The notes beneath the pieces are model-generated. The model worked only from the letters and a program-made list of their open reading frames with translations, was not told where the DNA came from and did not search any database. The translations under genes and the position numbers were made by a program. Shown here in pieces: positions 16,423 to 24,462 of a stretch of DNA of 64,000 nucleotides; position 1 is the stretch's first letter; every line of letters begins with the position of its first letter. Where the stretch lies: positions 62,001 to 126,000 of the forward strand of contig CAZRCG010000001.1 in the NCBI GenBank assembly GCA_964598565.1. Reading direction: 5' to 3'. This DNA is from CAZRCG01 sp964598565 (GTDB taxonomy: Bacteria; Bdellovibrionota; UBA2394).

Positions 16423-16758
16423 TTAGGGAGTAACAACCTTCGTAGCGGTACAACCTGCTTGATCCACTGCCCACTCAAAATCGATATTTATTTTATTATG
16501 ACCTATCGTGAACCAGCCTTTTCTGCAAAATGAATGGATCTCATAAACATATCCAGAGCCAGTATAAGCCAAACTACACTCGCAACTTACGTTTAGTGGA
16601 CTCGAAGACGAACAGTACGCATAGACGAAACGTTGATCATTATCAATATCAGGCGCTTCAGCCTTACAATAAACAGCCGCCAACAGAGACTGAAAACTAG
16701 AAACCACAACAGCACAAAAGCCCAATAAACCCTTAGAACTGACTGAAATAACCTTCAT
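16423..16758 (-). CDS. small secreted cysteine-rich protein
   Basis: 111 residues with a GAGGG ribosome site before ATG 16758. A signal peptide covers about 1-28 (GLLGFCAVVVSSFQSLLAA). The mature part of about 83 residues holds six cysteines (AVYC, AYC, VSCEC, SFC, AGC), an even number suited to three disulfides, and is otherwise rich in Ser, Tyr and Asp. It is likely periplasmic or exported. No family recognised. It lies 36 bp upstream of the glycosyltransferase-like gene on the same strand, but nothing else links them. Confidence 0.65.
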   Translation of the reverse strand: MKVISVSSKGLLGFCAVVVSSFQSLLAAVYCKAEAPDIDNDQRFVYAYCSSSSPLNVSCECSLAYTGSGYVYEIHSFCRKGWFTIGHNKINIDFEWAVDQAGCTATKVVTP

Positions 16759-16791
16759 ATAAAATCCCTCTACTCCCTTTGACCGATTAAG

Positions 16792-16935
16792 ATGCTCACC
16801 ACTTTCGTAGCCAACATCGTCCTAAATATATTTGCATTACCCTTCGCTATCGCCTCGTCACAGCTAACCAGCGTCGACGTCCCAAAGACAACAGCACTCG
16901 AGAATACTCACCAAATTCGGTCAGACTGTCAATAA
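16792..16935 (+). CDS. possible 47-residue secreted peptide
   Basis: ATG at 16792 begins MLTTFVANIVLNIFALPFAIA, a plausible signal peptide, followed by SSQLTSVDVPKTT and an end at RSDCQ. There is no convincing ribosome site, so this is a weak candidate. It fills most of an otherwise empty gap of about 250 bp and is divergent from the cysteine-rich secreted protein gene, 33 bp away. Confidence 0.25.
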   Translation: MLTTFVANIVLNIFALPFAIASSQLTSVDVPKTTALENTHQIRSDCQ

Positions 16936-17007
16936 GAAGGTATCAACCAAAATATCCTATAAACAGGACAAGTTTGTAGATAAAAAACAAGCTCTGTTCA
17001 TGCCTCG

Positions 17008-18264
17008 TTAGCAAGCATAAAACTCCTGCACCATCGGATCACTGCGAAACGATGACGGTGACCACGACAAAACGTGAAGCCCTTTTTCAGAACGTACACG
17101 ACTCAATGCTACATAGGCTTGGCCAGGCTCCCAAAGTCCTTTCAGATCGACGGATACTCGATCAATGGTTGCGCCTTGTGCCTTATGGATCGTCGACGCA
17201 TAAGCTAGAGTCACAGGAAAGTTCGTCGCTGTGGCTACCACCAGCCCATCGGCATCAACCACAGAAAATGTGAATGGCTCCAGTTCAATATCTCGACTGG
17301 GAAGCTCTAAAACCAAGCGATCTCGTTTAAAATCTTTCACGACGGCTAAGCTCCCGTTGACGAAACGCTGCTTAGGATCATTCATTCTCAGCATGACCTG
17401 CGCCCCTTTCTTCAAGCGCAAGATGGGAGGAACGGGACAATCCAGCTGCAGTCGCTCTACAAAGCGAGGAACGCCCGAGTAGATCGTCTCTAACTCGTGC
17501 GCTTTGCCAGGAATATTCTCTAATTTCTGATGGTTAAAGTCTTCGGCTTGAAATCGACGCGGAAATAAATAGGTTGAGTCGGTTTCTGCGCTTCTCGAAC
17601 TATGTGCCTCTAAAAAATCTCTGCCTTCAGCCGAAAGCTCGCCCTTACGAAACTCATGGAGGCGCTGAATCATTTGAGGCTCTCGCACGCGCAGCACCTC
17701 GCTTAACACCAAACGTTTGGGCGCGGTACACGCCCAGGCCTCTCCTAAAAACGCCCAGGGCTTCGTGCTCTCTCTCGAAACAGGTGCGAGCTGAAAAAAA
17801 TCTCCCACCATCAAAACCCGAATCCCCCCCCAGGCTCTGTCGCTCGCTCGATGAGCTCTTGAAACGGCCTCAGCGCAGTCTAGGGCCTCAAAAGGGACCA
17901 TTGAAATTTCATCAATGATGAGCGTTTCCACCTTGCGAAGACGTCGCCGAAGTTTTTTATCGGCAAGGGCTCGCTCCATAGTAGGCCCAAGGCCTCCCTG
18001 CATGATGCCGAGGCCAAAAAAACTATGAAAGGTTCTTCCTCCTAGTAACAGGGCAGCCGCCCCTGTACTCGCTACGACCACGGTAGAATCGCCGCAGCCT
18101 TTCGCCGCGAGATAGTTTCTGAACTCTTGCATCACGAAGCTTTTTCCCGTGCCGGCTCCGCCTGTGAGGAAAAGATTCTCCTGCGTTGACGTCAGATGAT
18201 ACCACGCTTGCTGTTGATCAAGGCCTAGACCTTGAGGTGATTTTTTAGAAAGTCCACCGTCCAT
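17008..18264 (-). CDS. Pif1-like DNA helicase (superfamily 1B)
   Basis: 418 residues, a compact Pif1/RecD-like helicase. Motif I is FLTGGAGTGKSFV (about 32-44); Ia is VVVASTGAAA with the Pif1 signature GRTFHSFFGLG; motif II is TLIIDEISMV (about 113-122); motif III is GIRVLMVGDFFQLAPV. The C-terminal part has LRLKKGAQVMLRMND, the FVNGSLAVV beta unit, and motif V/VI as TIHKAQGATI and AYVALSRVR. It should unwind DNA 5' to 3' and act in replication through hard templates or in recombination. The gene begins 40 bases inside the end of the M17 peptidase gene, so expression is probably coupled. Confidence 0.88.
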   Translation of the reverse strand: MDGGLSKKSPQGLGLDQQQAWYHLTSTQENLFLTGGAGTGKSFVMQEFRNYLAAKGCGDSTVVVASTGAAALLLGGRTFHSFFGLGIMQGGLGPTMERALADKKLRRRLRKVETLIIDEISMVPFEALDCAEAVSRAHRASDRAWGGIRVLMVGDFFQLAPVSRESTKPWAFLGEAWACTAPKRLVLSEVLRVREPQMIQRLHEFRKGELSAEGRDFLEAHSSRSAETDSTYLFPRRFQAEDFNHQKLENIPGKAHELETIYSGVPRFVERLQLDCPVPPILRLKKGAQVMLRMNDPKQRFVNGSLAVVKDFKRDRLVLELPSRDIELEPFTFSVVDADGLVVATATNFPVTLAYASTIHKAQGATIDRVSVDLKGLWEPGQAYVALSRVRSEKGLHVLSWSPSSFRSDPMVQEFYAC

Positions 18265-19757
18265 CGCACACCAAATCCTGTAAAAGTTGAGTCTACATGA
18301 GCCAGTCCACCCTCACGGTCGGCAGCCGCTAAGTCCACATGAATCCAGTCGATTCCCTCGCCTACAAATCGCGACAAGAAATAAGCCGCAATCAAATGGT
18401 CAGGACTTCTCGATTTTACGCACTGAAGTAAGTCTGCGATTTTAGACTCCAACGATTTGGCCCAATCGTTTTCTAATGGAAACGGCCATACGCGCTCGCC
18501 ACTTCGCTTTCCGGCATCAATAATCTTCTGTGTCCATTCAGATCGATTACTCACGGCCGCTGAATACTGATTGCCAATCGCAATAACCGCAGCTCCCGTC
18601 AGAGTCGCGTAATCAATCATCAGTTTTGGCTTAGAGCGTGAGGCCAAACACAAGGTGTCAGCCAACACCATTCGACCCTCTGCATCGGTATTAATCACTT
18701 CGATGGCCAATCCATTAAGCGCCGTCACGACATCATCAGGCTTATAAGCGCGAGGAGAAATATGATTTTCTGTCACACCTAAATAAGCTTTAAGCCGATA
18801 AGGAAATTTCATGCGAGACAATACGATCAAAGTCGCAAGCGCAACGGCAGAACCCGTCATATCGCCCTTCATGCTAATCATATAACCGTTCGTTTTTACA
18901 TCATAGCCACCGGTGTCAAAACATAGGCCCTTACCAACCAACGCAATCACCTCATTCGATCGTGGTTTGGATGGCATATAGGTCAATTCAAAAATTCCTC
19001 CCTGAGATTCTGGGTTGGCTTGATCTACTGCTGTGAAAGCACCCGCTCCCATTTTTTTAAGCTCGCGATTGGAATAGAATTTCACCCCCAAACTCTCTTG
19101 CTTGCAGAGAGCTTCGATCTGCTTACAGTAGTTCGCCGCCGTTAACAGATTGGGAGGCACGGTTCCTAGATCGCGAACCAAGTTAGTACCCCACGTAATC
19201 TGCCGAGATTCCTGAAGCGCTTTTTCATCGGGCCTACTGCTAAACATATCAACATTCTTCAACTTCAAAGTTTTTCGCTCTTTAGCCTTCGTTCCGTAAA
19301 GAGGCATCGCATGGCGCGCAACCTCAAGAGCCGACACCAACGCATCATTGATAATTTTTTCATGCGACGTCTGTAGTTGAACAATTGCTAGAGTCTCAAG
19401 GCTCGTGCCTACGATACCTCGAATGAGTTTGCCGGCCCAGGTTAGAACCGAAAATGAGCTTAAGTCTTTCGGCAACAGAGCCACGATGATCTCGGTTGAA
19501 CCGTGGCAGACCGCGGAGCTACCCTCTTCAAGCGGATCTAAAAGTTGGGAGAGCCTAGCCTGAATACGTTCGTTCACTTCGGCATCGAAATTCTTTAAGG
19601 TGCGGCCCTTCAATTGATCTTTCGACAGTACGACTATCAGCTTCTGCCAAAGCTGACTGCTGGGCTTTTGCCTCACTCCTTGAGATTTTGGCAACTTAAA
19701 TTTTGACAACTTATTAATGGAAATTAAAAAGGCAGATCGTTTGTTTTTTGAGTCCAT
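18225..19757 (-). CDS. leucyl aminopeptidase (peptidase family M17)
   Basis: 510 residues. The N-terminal half is variable, as usual. The C-terminal catalytic domain holds VGKGLCFDTGGYDVK (metal-binding Lys and Asp), SMKGDMTGSA with a second Asp, and the M17 signature NTDAEGRMVLAD (about 352-363), followed by DYATLTGA. The enzyme binds two zinc or manganese ions, forms hexamers, and cleaves N-terminal residues in the cytosol. The N-terminus opens with a basic stretch that might be longer than the true start. It is divergent from the adenosine kinase-like gene, 18 bp away, and its end overlaps the Pif1 helicase start by 40 bases. Confidence 0.9.
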   Translation of the reverse strand: MDSKNKRSAFLISINKLSKFKLPKSQGVRQKPSSQLWQKLIVVLSKDQLKGRTLKNFDAEVNERIQARLSQLLDPLEEGSSAVCHGSTEIIVALLPKDLSSFSVLTWAGKLIRGIVGTSLETLAIVQLQTSHEKIINDALVSALEVARHAMPLYGTKAKERKTLKLKNVDMFSSRPDEKALQESRQITWGTNLVRDLGTVPPNLLTAANYCKQIEALCKQESLGVKFYSNRELKKMGAGAFTAVDQANPESQGGIFELTYMPSKPRSNEVIALVGKGLCFDTGGYDVKTNGYMISMKGDMTGSAVALATLIVLSRMKFPYRLKAYLGVTENHISPRAYKPDDVVTALNGLAIEVINTDAEGRMVLADTLCLASRSKPKLMIDYATLTGAAVIAIGNQYSAAVSNRSEWTQKIIDAGKRSGERVWPFPLENDWAKSLESKIADLLQCVKSRSPDHLIAAYFLSRFVGEGIDWIHVDLAAADREGGLAHVDSTFTGFGVRWTVDFLKNHLKV

Positions 19758-19775
19758 ATCAAATCAGATTGCCTC

Positions 19776-20858
19776 GTGGACGCAAATATGAAAAGTCTAA
19801 GCTCAATGGAAAATTATCACGTTGTTGGATTGGGGAATGCCTTGCTGGACTTTCAGGTCGAAGTACCTTTTGAGTTTCTGGAGTCTCAAGGCCTGGAAAA
19901 GGGGTCAATGACTCTTGTCGATGAATCTTTTCAAAAAGAAATCGTCAAAGCGCTCGAAGATCTTCAAGGTCCACAGAGCTTCGCACGAACGGCCGGAGGA
20001 AGCGCTGCCAATACGATCGCTGGAGTCACCAATTTCGGAGGGCGTGCGGCCTATATCGGAAAAGTGTCTGCTGACGAGAACGGGCGCCTATATCGCAAGA
20101 GCTTGGAGAACCAAAAAATTAAGGTTCATAGCATCCCTGAATCTCATGCACCTACGGGTACCTGCATCGCGCTCATTACGCCCGATGCGGAACGAACCAT
20201 GCTCACGCATTTGGGTATTGCGGTTGATCTAGGCCCGAAAGATATCGACGCCGACTTACTAAAAGCAAGCCAGGTTCTTCACCTGGAAGGTTACCTTTGG
20301 GATTCTCGCTCGGCCAAAGAGGCTGCAGTCGAAGCCGTCGACCTTATGCAAGCGAATGGACGATTGTCCGCTCTGACCTATAGTGATCCTCACTGCGTAG
20401 AACGCCATCACAAAGATTTCTTAGAAATCACAAAATCGAAACTCGACATTATTTTTGCCAACGAGGCCGAAGCCAAAAAAGCAGCGGGAGCACAGGACGG
20501 CGCCGAAGCGTTTCGACTCATGAAAGAGTGGACTCGATTCGTTTGCATTACTCTGGGACCCAGGGGTGCGTTTTTATCAGATCGATCTACCGGAGAAGCC
20601 GTTCATATTCCAACCTGGGATGTCGAGGTGGTGGATAAGCTGGGCGCGGGAGATTTATTTGCGGCCGGATTTCTATTTGGTATCACCCACAATAAATCGT
20701 TAAAAGAGTCGGGCTATTTGGGCTGCTATGCAGCAACACGAGTCATTGGCCAGGTATCCGCCCGTCTCCTCGACGATTTGAGTCCTCATATTACCACAAT
20801 CACGGAAGGCCCTGCCGAAGACGAGTCTTGTCCAGGAGATTTGAGACTGAAAGCCTAA
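19776..20858 (+). CDS. PfkB-family sugar/adenosine kinase
   Basis: 360 residues from a GTG; ATGs at 19788 and 19806 are alternative starts, and similarity begins near YHVVGLGNALLD. PfkB signatures are clear: AGGSAANTIAGVTNFGG (about 72-88) near the N-terminus and VDKLGAGDLFAAGFLFG (about 288-304), where the Asp of GAGD is the catalytic base. The layout best fits the bacterial adenosine kinase-like subgroup (GNALLDFQVEV, TMLTHLGIA). It would phosphorylate adenosine or a related nucleoside or sugar using ATP. It sits near dUTPase and, 14 kb on, a deoxynucleoside kinase, fitting nucleoside salvage. The exact substrate is uncertain. Confidence 0.85.
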   Translation: MDANMKSLSSMENYHVVGLGNALLDFQVEVPFEFLESQGLEKGSMTLVDESFQKEIVKALEDLQGPQSFARTAGGSAANTIAGVTNFGGRAAYIGKVSADENGRLYRKSLENQKIKVHSIPESHAPTGTCIALITPDAERTMLTHLGIAVDLGPKDIDADLLKASQVLHLEGYLWDSRSAKEAAVEAVDLMQANGRLSALTYSDPHCVERHHKDFLEITKSKLDIIFANEAEAKKAAGAQDGAEAFRLMKEWTRFVCITLGPRGAFLSDRSTGEAVHIPTWDVEVVDKLGAGDLFAAGFLFGITHNKSLKESGYLGCYAATRVIGQVSARLLDDLSPHITTITEGPAEDESCPGDLRLKA

Positions 20859-20860
20859 AC

Positions 20861-20909
20861 TCCGTACGGCAAGTTTCGAAAATAATTTATTTGTAGATTG
20901 CCATACGGA
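20861..20909. terminator. 12-bp hairpin between convergent genes
   Basis: TCCGTACGGCAA (20861-20872) pairs with TTGCCATACGGA (20898-20909); the single mismatch is a G-U pair in the minus-strand RNA. It starts 3 bases after the kinase stop and sits between convergent genes. No U-run follows, so it may stabilise 3' ends or act with Rho rather than be a classic terminator. Confidence 0.45.
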
Positions 20910-21011
20910 TTCAAGCGAGATGTCTTCTGAGAAAAGGCATTTCCCTTGAATCTGTAACAGTTTCAAAAACAAATAGAAAATTCGACCGCCTACGCGAGTC
21001 ACAGATCTGCT

Positions 21012-21482
21012 TCAGTTGGTGATATCGCGAAGACTAGGCACTTTTGCGGCGATTCCGGTACTACCAAAACCTCCAATATCCCGAAGTGTTGGTGACAGTT
21101 CCTTTACATCCTCAATCAGGGCCTTTTCCACTTTCACCAAAATGCCCTGAGCAATTCGTTCTCCCGCTGGCAATACGACGGGTTCAAAGGCCAGAGTTGA
21201 TAAAATGATCTTAATTTCTCCTCTATAGTCGGCATCAATCGTTCCAATGCCGTTCACCAAAAACACTCCGGCCTTAAGCGATAAACCAGATCGAGCACGT
21301 ACCTGAATCTCGTAGCCCTCTGGAATTTCAGCGGCCAAGCCCGTGGGTACCAGAGACACCTCGCCCGCTCTTAACGTCACCTCTTTTAAGCTATGGAAAT
21401 CAAAACCCGAGGCACCCTCAGTTTGATATCGGGGCGTTTGGGCCCGTGGATCAAGCTTTTGAAACAGTATTTTTGGTATCAT
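21012..21482 (-). CDS. dut: dUTP diphosphatase (dUTPase)
   Basis: 156 residues from ATG 21482, where similarity starts (MIPKILFQKLDPRAQ); 22 codons farther upstream lie in the overlap with the SGNH gene and look non-native. All five trimeric dUTPase motifs are present: GASGFDFHS (1), RARSGLSLKAGV (2), GIGTIDADYRGEI with the catalytic Asp (3), GERIAQGIL (4), and RDIGGFGSTG with the C-terminal nucleotide-closing arm (5). It hydrolyses dUTP to dUMP, keeping uracil out of DNA and feeding dTMP synthesis. It follows the SGNH hydrolase gene closely on the same strand. Confidence 0.95.
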   Translation of the reverse strand: MIPKILFQKLDPRAQTPRYQTEGASGFDFHSLKEVTLRAGEVSLVPTGLAAEIPEGYEIQVRARSGLSLKAGVFLVNGIGTIDADYRGEIKIILSTLAFEPVVLPAGERIAQGILVKVEKALIEDVKELSPTLRDIGGFGSTGIAAKVPSLRDITN

Positions 21483-21541
21483 ACGACACTCTATCAACCA
21501 CTTTTCCACGCGCAAGAAAAATTCTAGATCGGCCGCTAACC

Positions 21542-22513
21542 TCACCAATCTAGCGCGTCTTCTTCAGACACAGGGTCGGCCCAGAAACTCTCACGCCATG
21601 TCAACTCGGCTAAAAGGGCTTGCCCCATCATTGATGGGTGAAAACAATCGACACTCAAAGTTTTGCGATCATAGCGAGGCTCATCATAATTCCTTATGGC
21701 TTTAATATGAGATGCGGGAAAATCTTCTCGAAGTCTGTCAGCCACGCGATCGACTTCGTTTCGATACATCTCAGCCATCATACGCGTCGCTTGATAGTCC
21801 ATAGTTCCAGGCTTTTCAAACAGTGGACGGTTTCCATAGATTTTACGGCGAACGACATCACACCGAATCTTCTTTCCGGCCACTTTGTATACCGGAAACG
21901 CACTCGATCGTTCTAAGATCTCATGAACTTTTGGTATCGATACAATAAGTACCGCTCGTCTGGCGTCTCGACTAAGAATTCTTCTCAGCCCCATTTCAAC
22001 ATTAAATCCATACGACATGGGAGGCATCAGATGTTCCTTTTGGGCAACATTCAAATCATTCGCGCCCACCAGTACAATGACATAATCGATGCTTTGACCA
22101 GAGTTTGCTTCAGCTTCGATAAATTCCTCCACTTGAAGTTCAAGCTCCTGAGACTTAGCGCCCGATACGGAGAAGTTATAATTTTTAAGATCAGGATTGA
22201 GTCGACGCAGTCTTTCATAGTGCGAGAACACAATGTCAGATCGATCATCCCCTGTGGCCCACGAATGCCACGCCTTGGCAAACAACTTACGAAAAATAGT
22301 GAGTGCGTCCAGACCCGCACTGTCATTGAGTTGTCGTAACACACCGAGCCACTGTCGAAGCGTGGGAGGTCTTTCAAGGCTGTATTCGGCAAGCATTCCC
22401 TCTGAAATAGAGTCGCCAAGCACCGCGATACCCTGAGGAATGGGAGGTCTATCTCTCGAGATCTCTACTGTAACCAAAACAAAACCAATAAATGCGACAA
22501 GCCCCATAAGCAA
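21542..22513 (-). CDS. SGNH/GDSL-type hydrolase, membrane-anchored or secreted
   Basis: 323 residues. Residues 1-18 form a hydrophobic segment that may anchor the protein or serve as a signal. SGNH blocks: AVLGDSISEG (block I, nucleophile Ser 35), NFSVSGAKS (Gly, block II), VLVGANDLN (block III Asn, about 152) and VDCFHPSMMG (block V, Asp and His about 288-291). The family cleaves esters such as acyl groups on lipids or glycans in the envelope. The substrate is open. The end overlaps the longest version of the dUTPase frame, so the two genes are closely packed. Confidence 0.85.
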   Translation of the reverse strand: MLMGLVAFIGFVLVTVEISRDRPPIPQGIAVLGDSISEGMLAEYSLERPPTLRQWLGVLRQLNDSAGLDALTIFRKLFAKAWHSWATGDDRSDIVFSHYERLRRLNPDLKNYNFSVSGAKSQELELQVEEFIEAEANSGQSIDYVIVLVGANDLNVAQKEHLMPPMSYGFNVEMGLRRILSRDARRAVLIVSIPKVHEILERSSAFPVYKVAGKKIRCDVVRRKIYGNRPLFEKPGTMDYQATRMMAEMYRNEVDRVADRLREDFPASHIKAIRNYDEPRYDRKTLSVDCFHPSMMGQALLAELTWRESFWADPVSEEDALDW

Positions 22514-22570
22514 TCCCCCCCAGAAATATCGTAACGCTACAGGCCGAAACTGAAACGTCGCGGGGAGTCA

Positions 22571-22618
22571 AAAGAAAGAGCGCGCCCGCTTTGTCGCTTA
22601 GCGTAATGGGCGCGCTCT
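22571..22618 (-). terminator. strong intrinsic terminator downstream of the PhaR-like gene
   Basis: Arms AGAGCGCGCCC (22577-22587) and GGGCGCGCTCT (22608-22618) form a perfect 11-bp GC-rich stem with a 20-base loop. On the minus strand the stem is followed by TTTCTTT, a U-rich tail. It lies 27 bases past the PhaR-like stop, so it ends that transcript and insulates the SGNH gene. Confidence 0.85.
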
Positions 22619-22644
22619 CGGAAAAATGAAAATGAAACTTTGTT

Positions 22645-23010
22645 TCAGTTCTCGGCGGTTGAGGCAATTGCAGTGTTTGGAGGAAACTCAGTTCCTGCAT
22701 CCGTGCCCGTAGTATCAAAGCCGAAAGAAGCAAGTGATGTGATCGAGTTTGAAAGCAACCCTTCTTCTTGCTTAATAGCGGTTTCTAAAGTGGCTTCAGG
22801 CAAGCTCTTTAAAAACTCTCGTTCTTTCTGGAACAGAATTTGGGTCAGCGTGAATCGAGTGATATCTTGCTTTGTTCGATTATCTACCACAGTGACGCTA
22901 TCGCCCGCTTTAATCATATCGACAATATCCTTGTAAGAGATATAGCTTGCTGAATCTGTATTATAGAGTTTTCGGTTTGGATATTTCTTGATGACGATCT
23001 TTCTTCCCAT
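22645..23010 (-). CDS. PhaR-type polyhydroxyalkanoate/stress regulator
   Basis: 121 residues from ATG 23010, which has a GGAGG site 5 bases upstream. The N-terminal PHA-accumulation regulator domain opens with IVIKKYPNRKLYNTD, SYISYKDI and VVDNRTKQDITRFTL, the hallmark of PhaR DNA-binding proteins. The C-terminal 50 residues are helical and end in a low-complexity tail. PhaR proteins repress phasin and PHA synthesis genes and bind PHA granules. No PHA genes occur in this window, and in bacteria without PHA, relatives serve other regulatory roles. A strong terminator follows. The long upstream region holds repeats that may be binding sites. Confidence 0.88.
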   Translation of the reverse strand: MGRKIVIKKYPNRKLYNTDSASYISYKDIVDMIKAGDSVTVVDNRTKQDITRFTLTQILFQKEREFLKSLPEATLETAIKQEEGLLSNSITSLASFGFDTTGTDAGTEFPPNTAIASTAEN

Positions 23011-23370
23011 GGCAGTCCTCCAAGATGTTTCTTCAGATAATAGTATTTTTGACATCAACCAATAATGTCTCTGCGGTGCAAAAGCTGTGCCGAGTTAACA
23101 AAAGTTAGTCGACACGCGCAACTACATCTGTAACATACCAAAATTCCAATAGTTTTTATACGTAACAAAAGTTGCGATGTAATTCAGTTTGCACGAGATA
23201 CTCCAACGAGGTGTCAAAGATTCTGCAGGGTGTCGCCATTTTGACGTCATGCCCCGTTGCGTTGACACGTATTCATGTGGCCGCTTGAAAATTTAGCGCT
23301 TGGGGGGGAGTCCCTAAAGTGACAATCCGCATTAAAATGACTGAGGGAGTCTAGGGAATGGGGGTTCGTC
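23011..23370. other. 360-bp non-coding region with 11-bp direct repeats
   Basis: Divergent upstream region of the PhaR-like and MshEN-like genes. TAACAAAAGTT occurs at 23096-23106 and again at 23163-23173. TTGACA-like boxes can be seen near 23052 and 23262, but I find no well-spaced -10 partner. The G-run at 23304-23310 and the GGGGG before the GTG at 23371 serve as a possible ribosome site. No gene or RNA structure is evident otherwise. Confidence 0.4.
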
Positions 23371-23739
23371 GTGTCTAAAGGCCCAGAGAAACAAAGTACC
23401 GACAGAAAGTTGGGAGAGATCCTCATTGATCTCAAATTCATCAGTGAATTGCAGCTCGCTGAAGCCATTGCCACTCAGGCTCATATCAACGCCTCGTCTC
23501 AACGAAAGTTCAAAATTGGGGAGATTCTTCTCTTTAAAAAAATTATTTCTATGCAGCAGCTTCATGATGCGTTACGCGCTCAAACGTCGAAGGCAGCTTC
23601 TATTCGAAAAGATGTACAGGTCATTAAAAAGAAAGCCGAGCTCATCAAAACTCTCTGCGACGAAGGCAGCGTCGATCTGAAGGAGACTAAATCGCCTGAA
23701 CGAAAAACCTTTTTAAGTTTTTTGACGCCTAAAAAGTGA
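23371..23739 (+). CDS. stand-alone MshEN/GspE-N-like protein
   Basis: 122 residues from a GTG with GGGGG upstream. Two related motifs occur: KLGEILIDLKFISELQLAEAI (about 13-33) and KIGEILLFKKIISMQQLHDAL (about 48-68), each followed by a Gln. This is the pattern of MshEN/GspE N-terminal domains, (R/K)LGEILxxxGxIxxxQLxxALxxQ, here 35 residues apart. In MshE this tandem binds cyclic di-GMP, but the Gly at the centre is absent from both copies here, so binding is uncertain. A basic C-terminal tail follows. Not fused to an ATPase, unlike the usual type II or IV machinery. A terminator follows. Confidence 0.7.
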   Translation: MSKGPEKQSTDRKLGEILIDLKFISELQLAEAIATQAHINASSQRKFKIGEILLFKKIISMQQLHDALRAQTSKAASIRKDVQVIKKKAELIKTLCDEGSVDLKETKSPERKTFLSFLTPKK

Positions 23740-23751
23740 AAGACTGATTCT

Positions 23752-23777
23752 CTGCGAGCTTTGTCGCAGGATTTTTT
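23752..23777 (+). terminator. intrinsic terminator of the MshEN-like gene
   Basis: CTGCGA (23752-23757) pairs with TCGCAG (23764-23769) around a 6-base loop, followed after two bases by TTTTTT. It starts 13 bases past the stop codon and ends the transcript before the convergent lipoprotein gene. Confidence 0.75.
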
Positions 23778-23817
23778 GTCAAATCAACGCTCTTCTATGA
23801 AATTTGCCGAACAGAGC

Positions 23818-24453
23818 CTAGTGGTCTGACCGGAAAGTCGCTCGCTTGAAGAGCCCCGTACGATCTTGAAATACATTCACGTTGTGAGTGACCGCGCATC
23901 CCGAGCGCGTTTCGCGGGCTGAAAAACTATAGACGGGAGTAGCATCACCTCTCAGAAGCAAGCGCTCTCCTAAATAAGAAAGCTCCAGACCCAAGCCAGG
24001 GCGTCGGCGAAACAGAAAGTGCTTATCTCCCTCTTTGAGAGAGCCATGATCTACCAGGCTTCGTTCAATGCGCCCGGAATCTAATCCCATAAACTCAATG
24101 GTCACATTGATGGCCGAACGATCGACCGAAAGAGTTGAGGCTAATCGTTCAGCTTCATCGATTACAACCGACCGAGGCTGTTGAGACGAAACACTCTGGG
24201 CTATCACATTATCTTTGCAGGTCATGTCCGCTACCGTTTCAACTAAAATAGTAATCTCCGAATAAAAAACTTCCTCGTTTCGCACTCGACCGGCGATCTC
24301 TTCATCTGAAGATGACTCTGAAGAAACGTCTTCTGATATTTTGTTTTCTTTCTGCAGAGAGGTGGTCGACGCTGCGGGCAATGGAGAAGAATTTTTCGAA
24401 CTACACGAGATTCCAATAAACGCAGTTGAGATAACGAGACTAAAAAATTTCAT
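23818..24453 (-). CDS. lipoprotein of unknown function
   Basis: 211 residues. MKFFSLVISTAFIGISC is a lipoprotein signal with Cys 17. Next is a Ser-, Glu- and Asp-rich linker (about 18-52) typical of a tether to the outer membrane, then a folded domain starting near VRNEEVFYSEITILVETVAD with a beta-rich pattern (LGLELSYLGERLLLRGD). Two more cysteines (MTC and SGC) may form a disulfide. No family recognised. The HAD-IIA gene ends 9 bp upstream of its start on the same strand, suggesting one transcript. Confidence 0.75.
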   Translation of the reverse strand: MKFFSLVISTAFIGISCSSKNSSPLPAASTTSLQKENKISEDVSSESSSDEEIAGRVRNEEVFYSEITILVETVADMTCKDNVIAQSVSSQQPRSVVIDEAERLASTLSVDRSAINVTIEFMGLDSGRIERSLVDHGSLKEGDKHFLFRRRPGLGLELSYLGERLLLRGDATPVYSFSARETRSGCAVTHNVNVFQDRTGLFKRATFRSDH

Positions 24454-24462
24454 TCTCTACAT

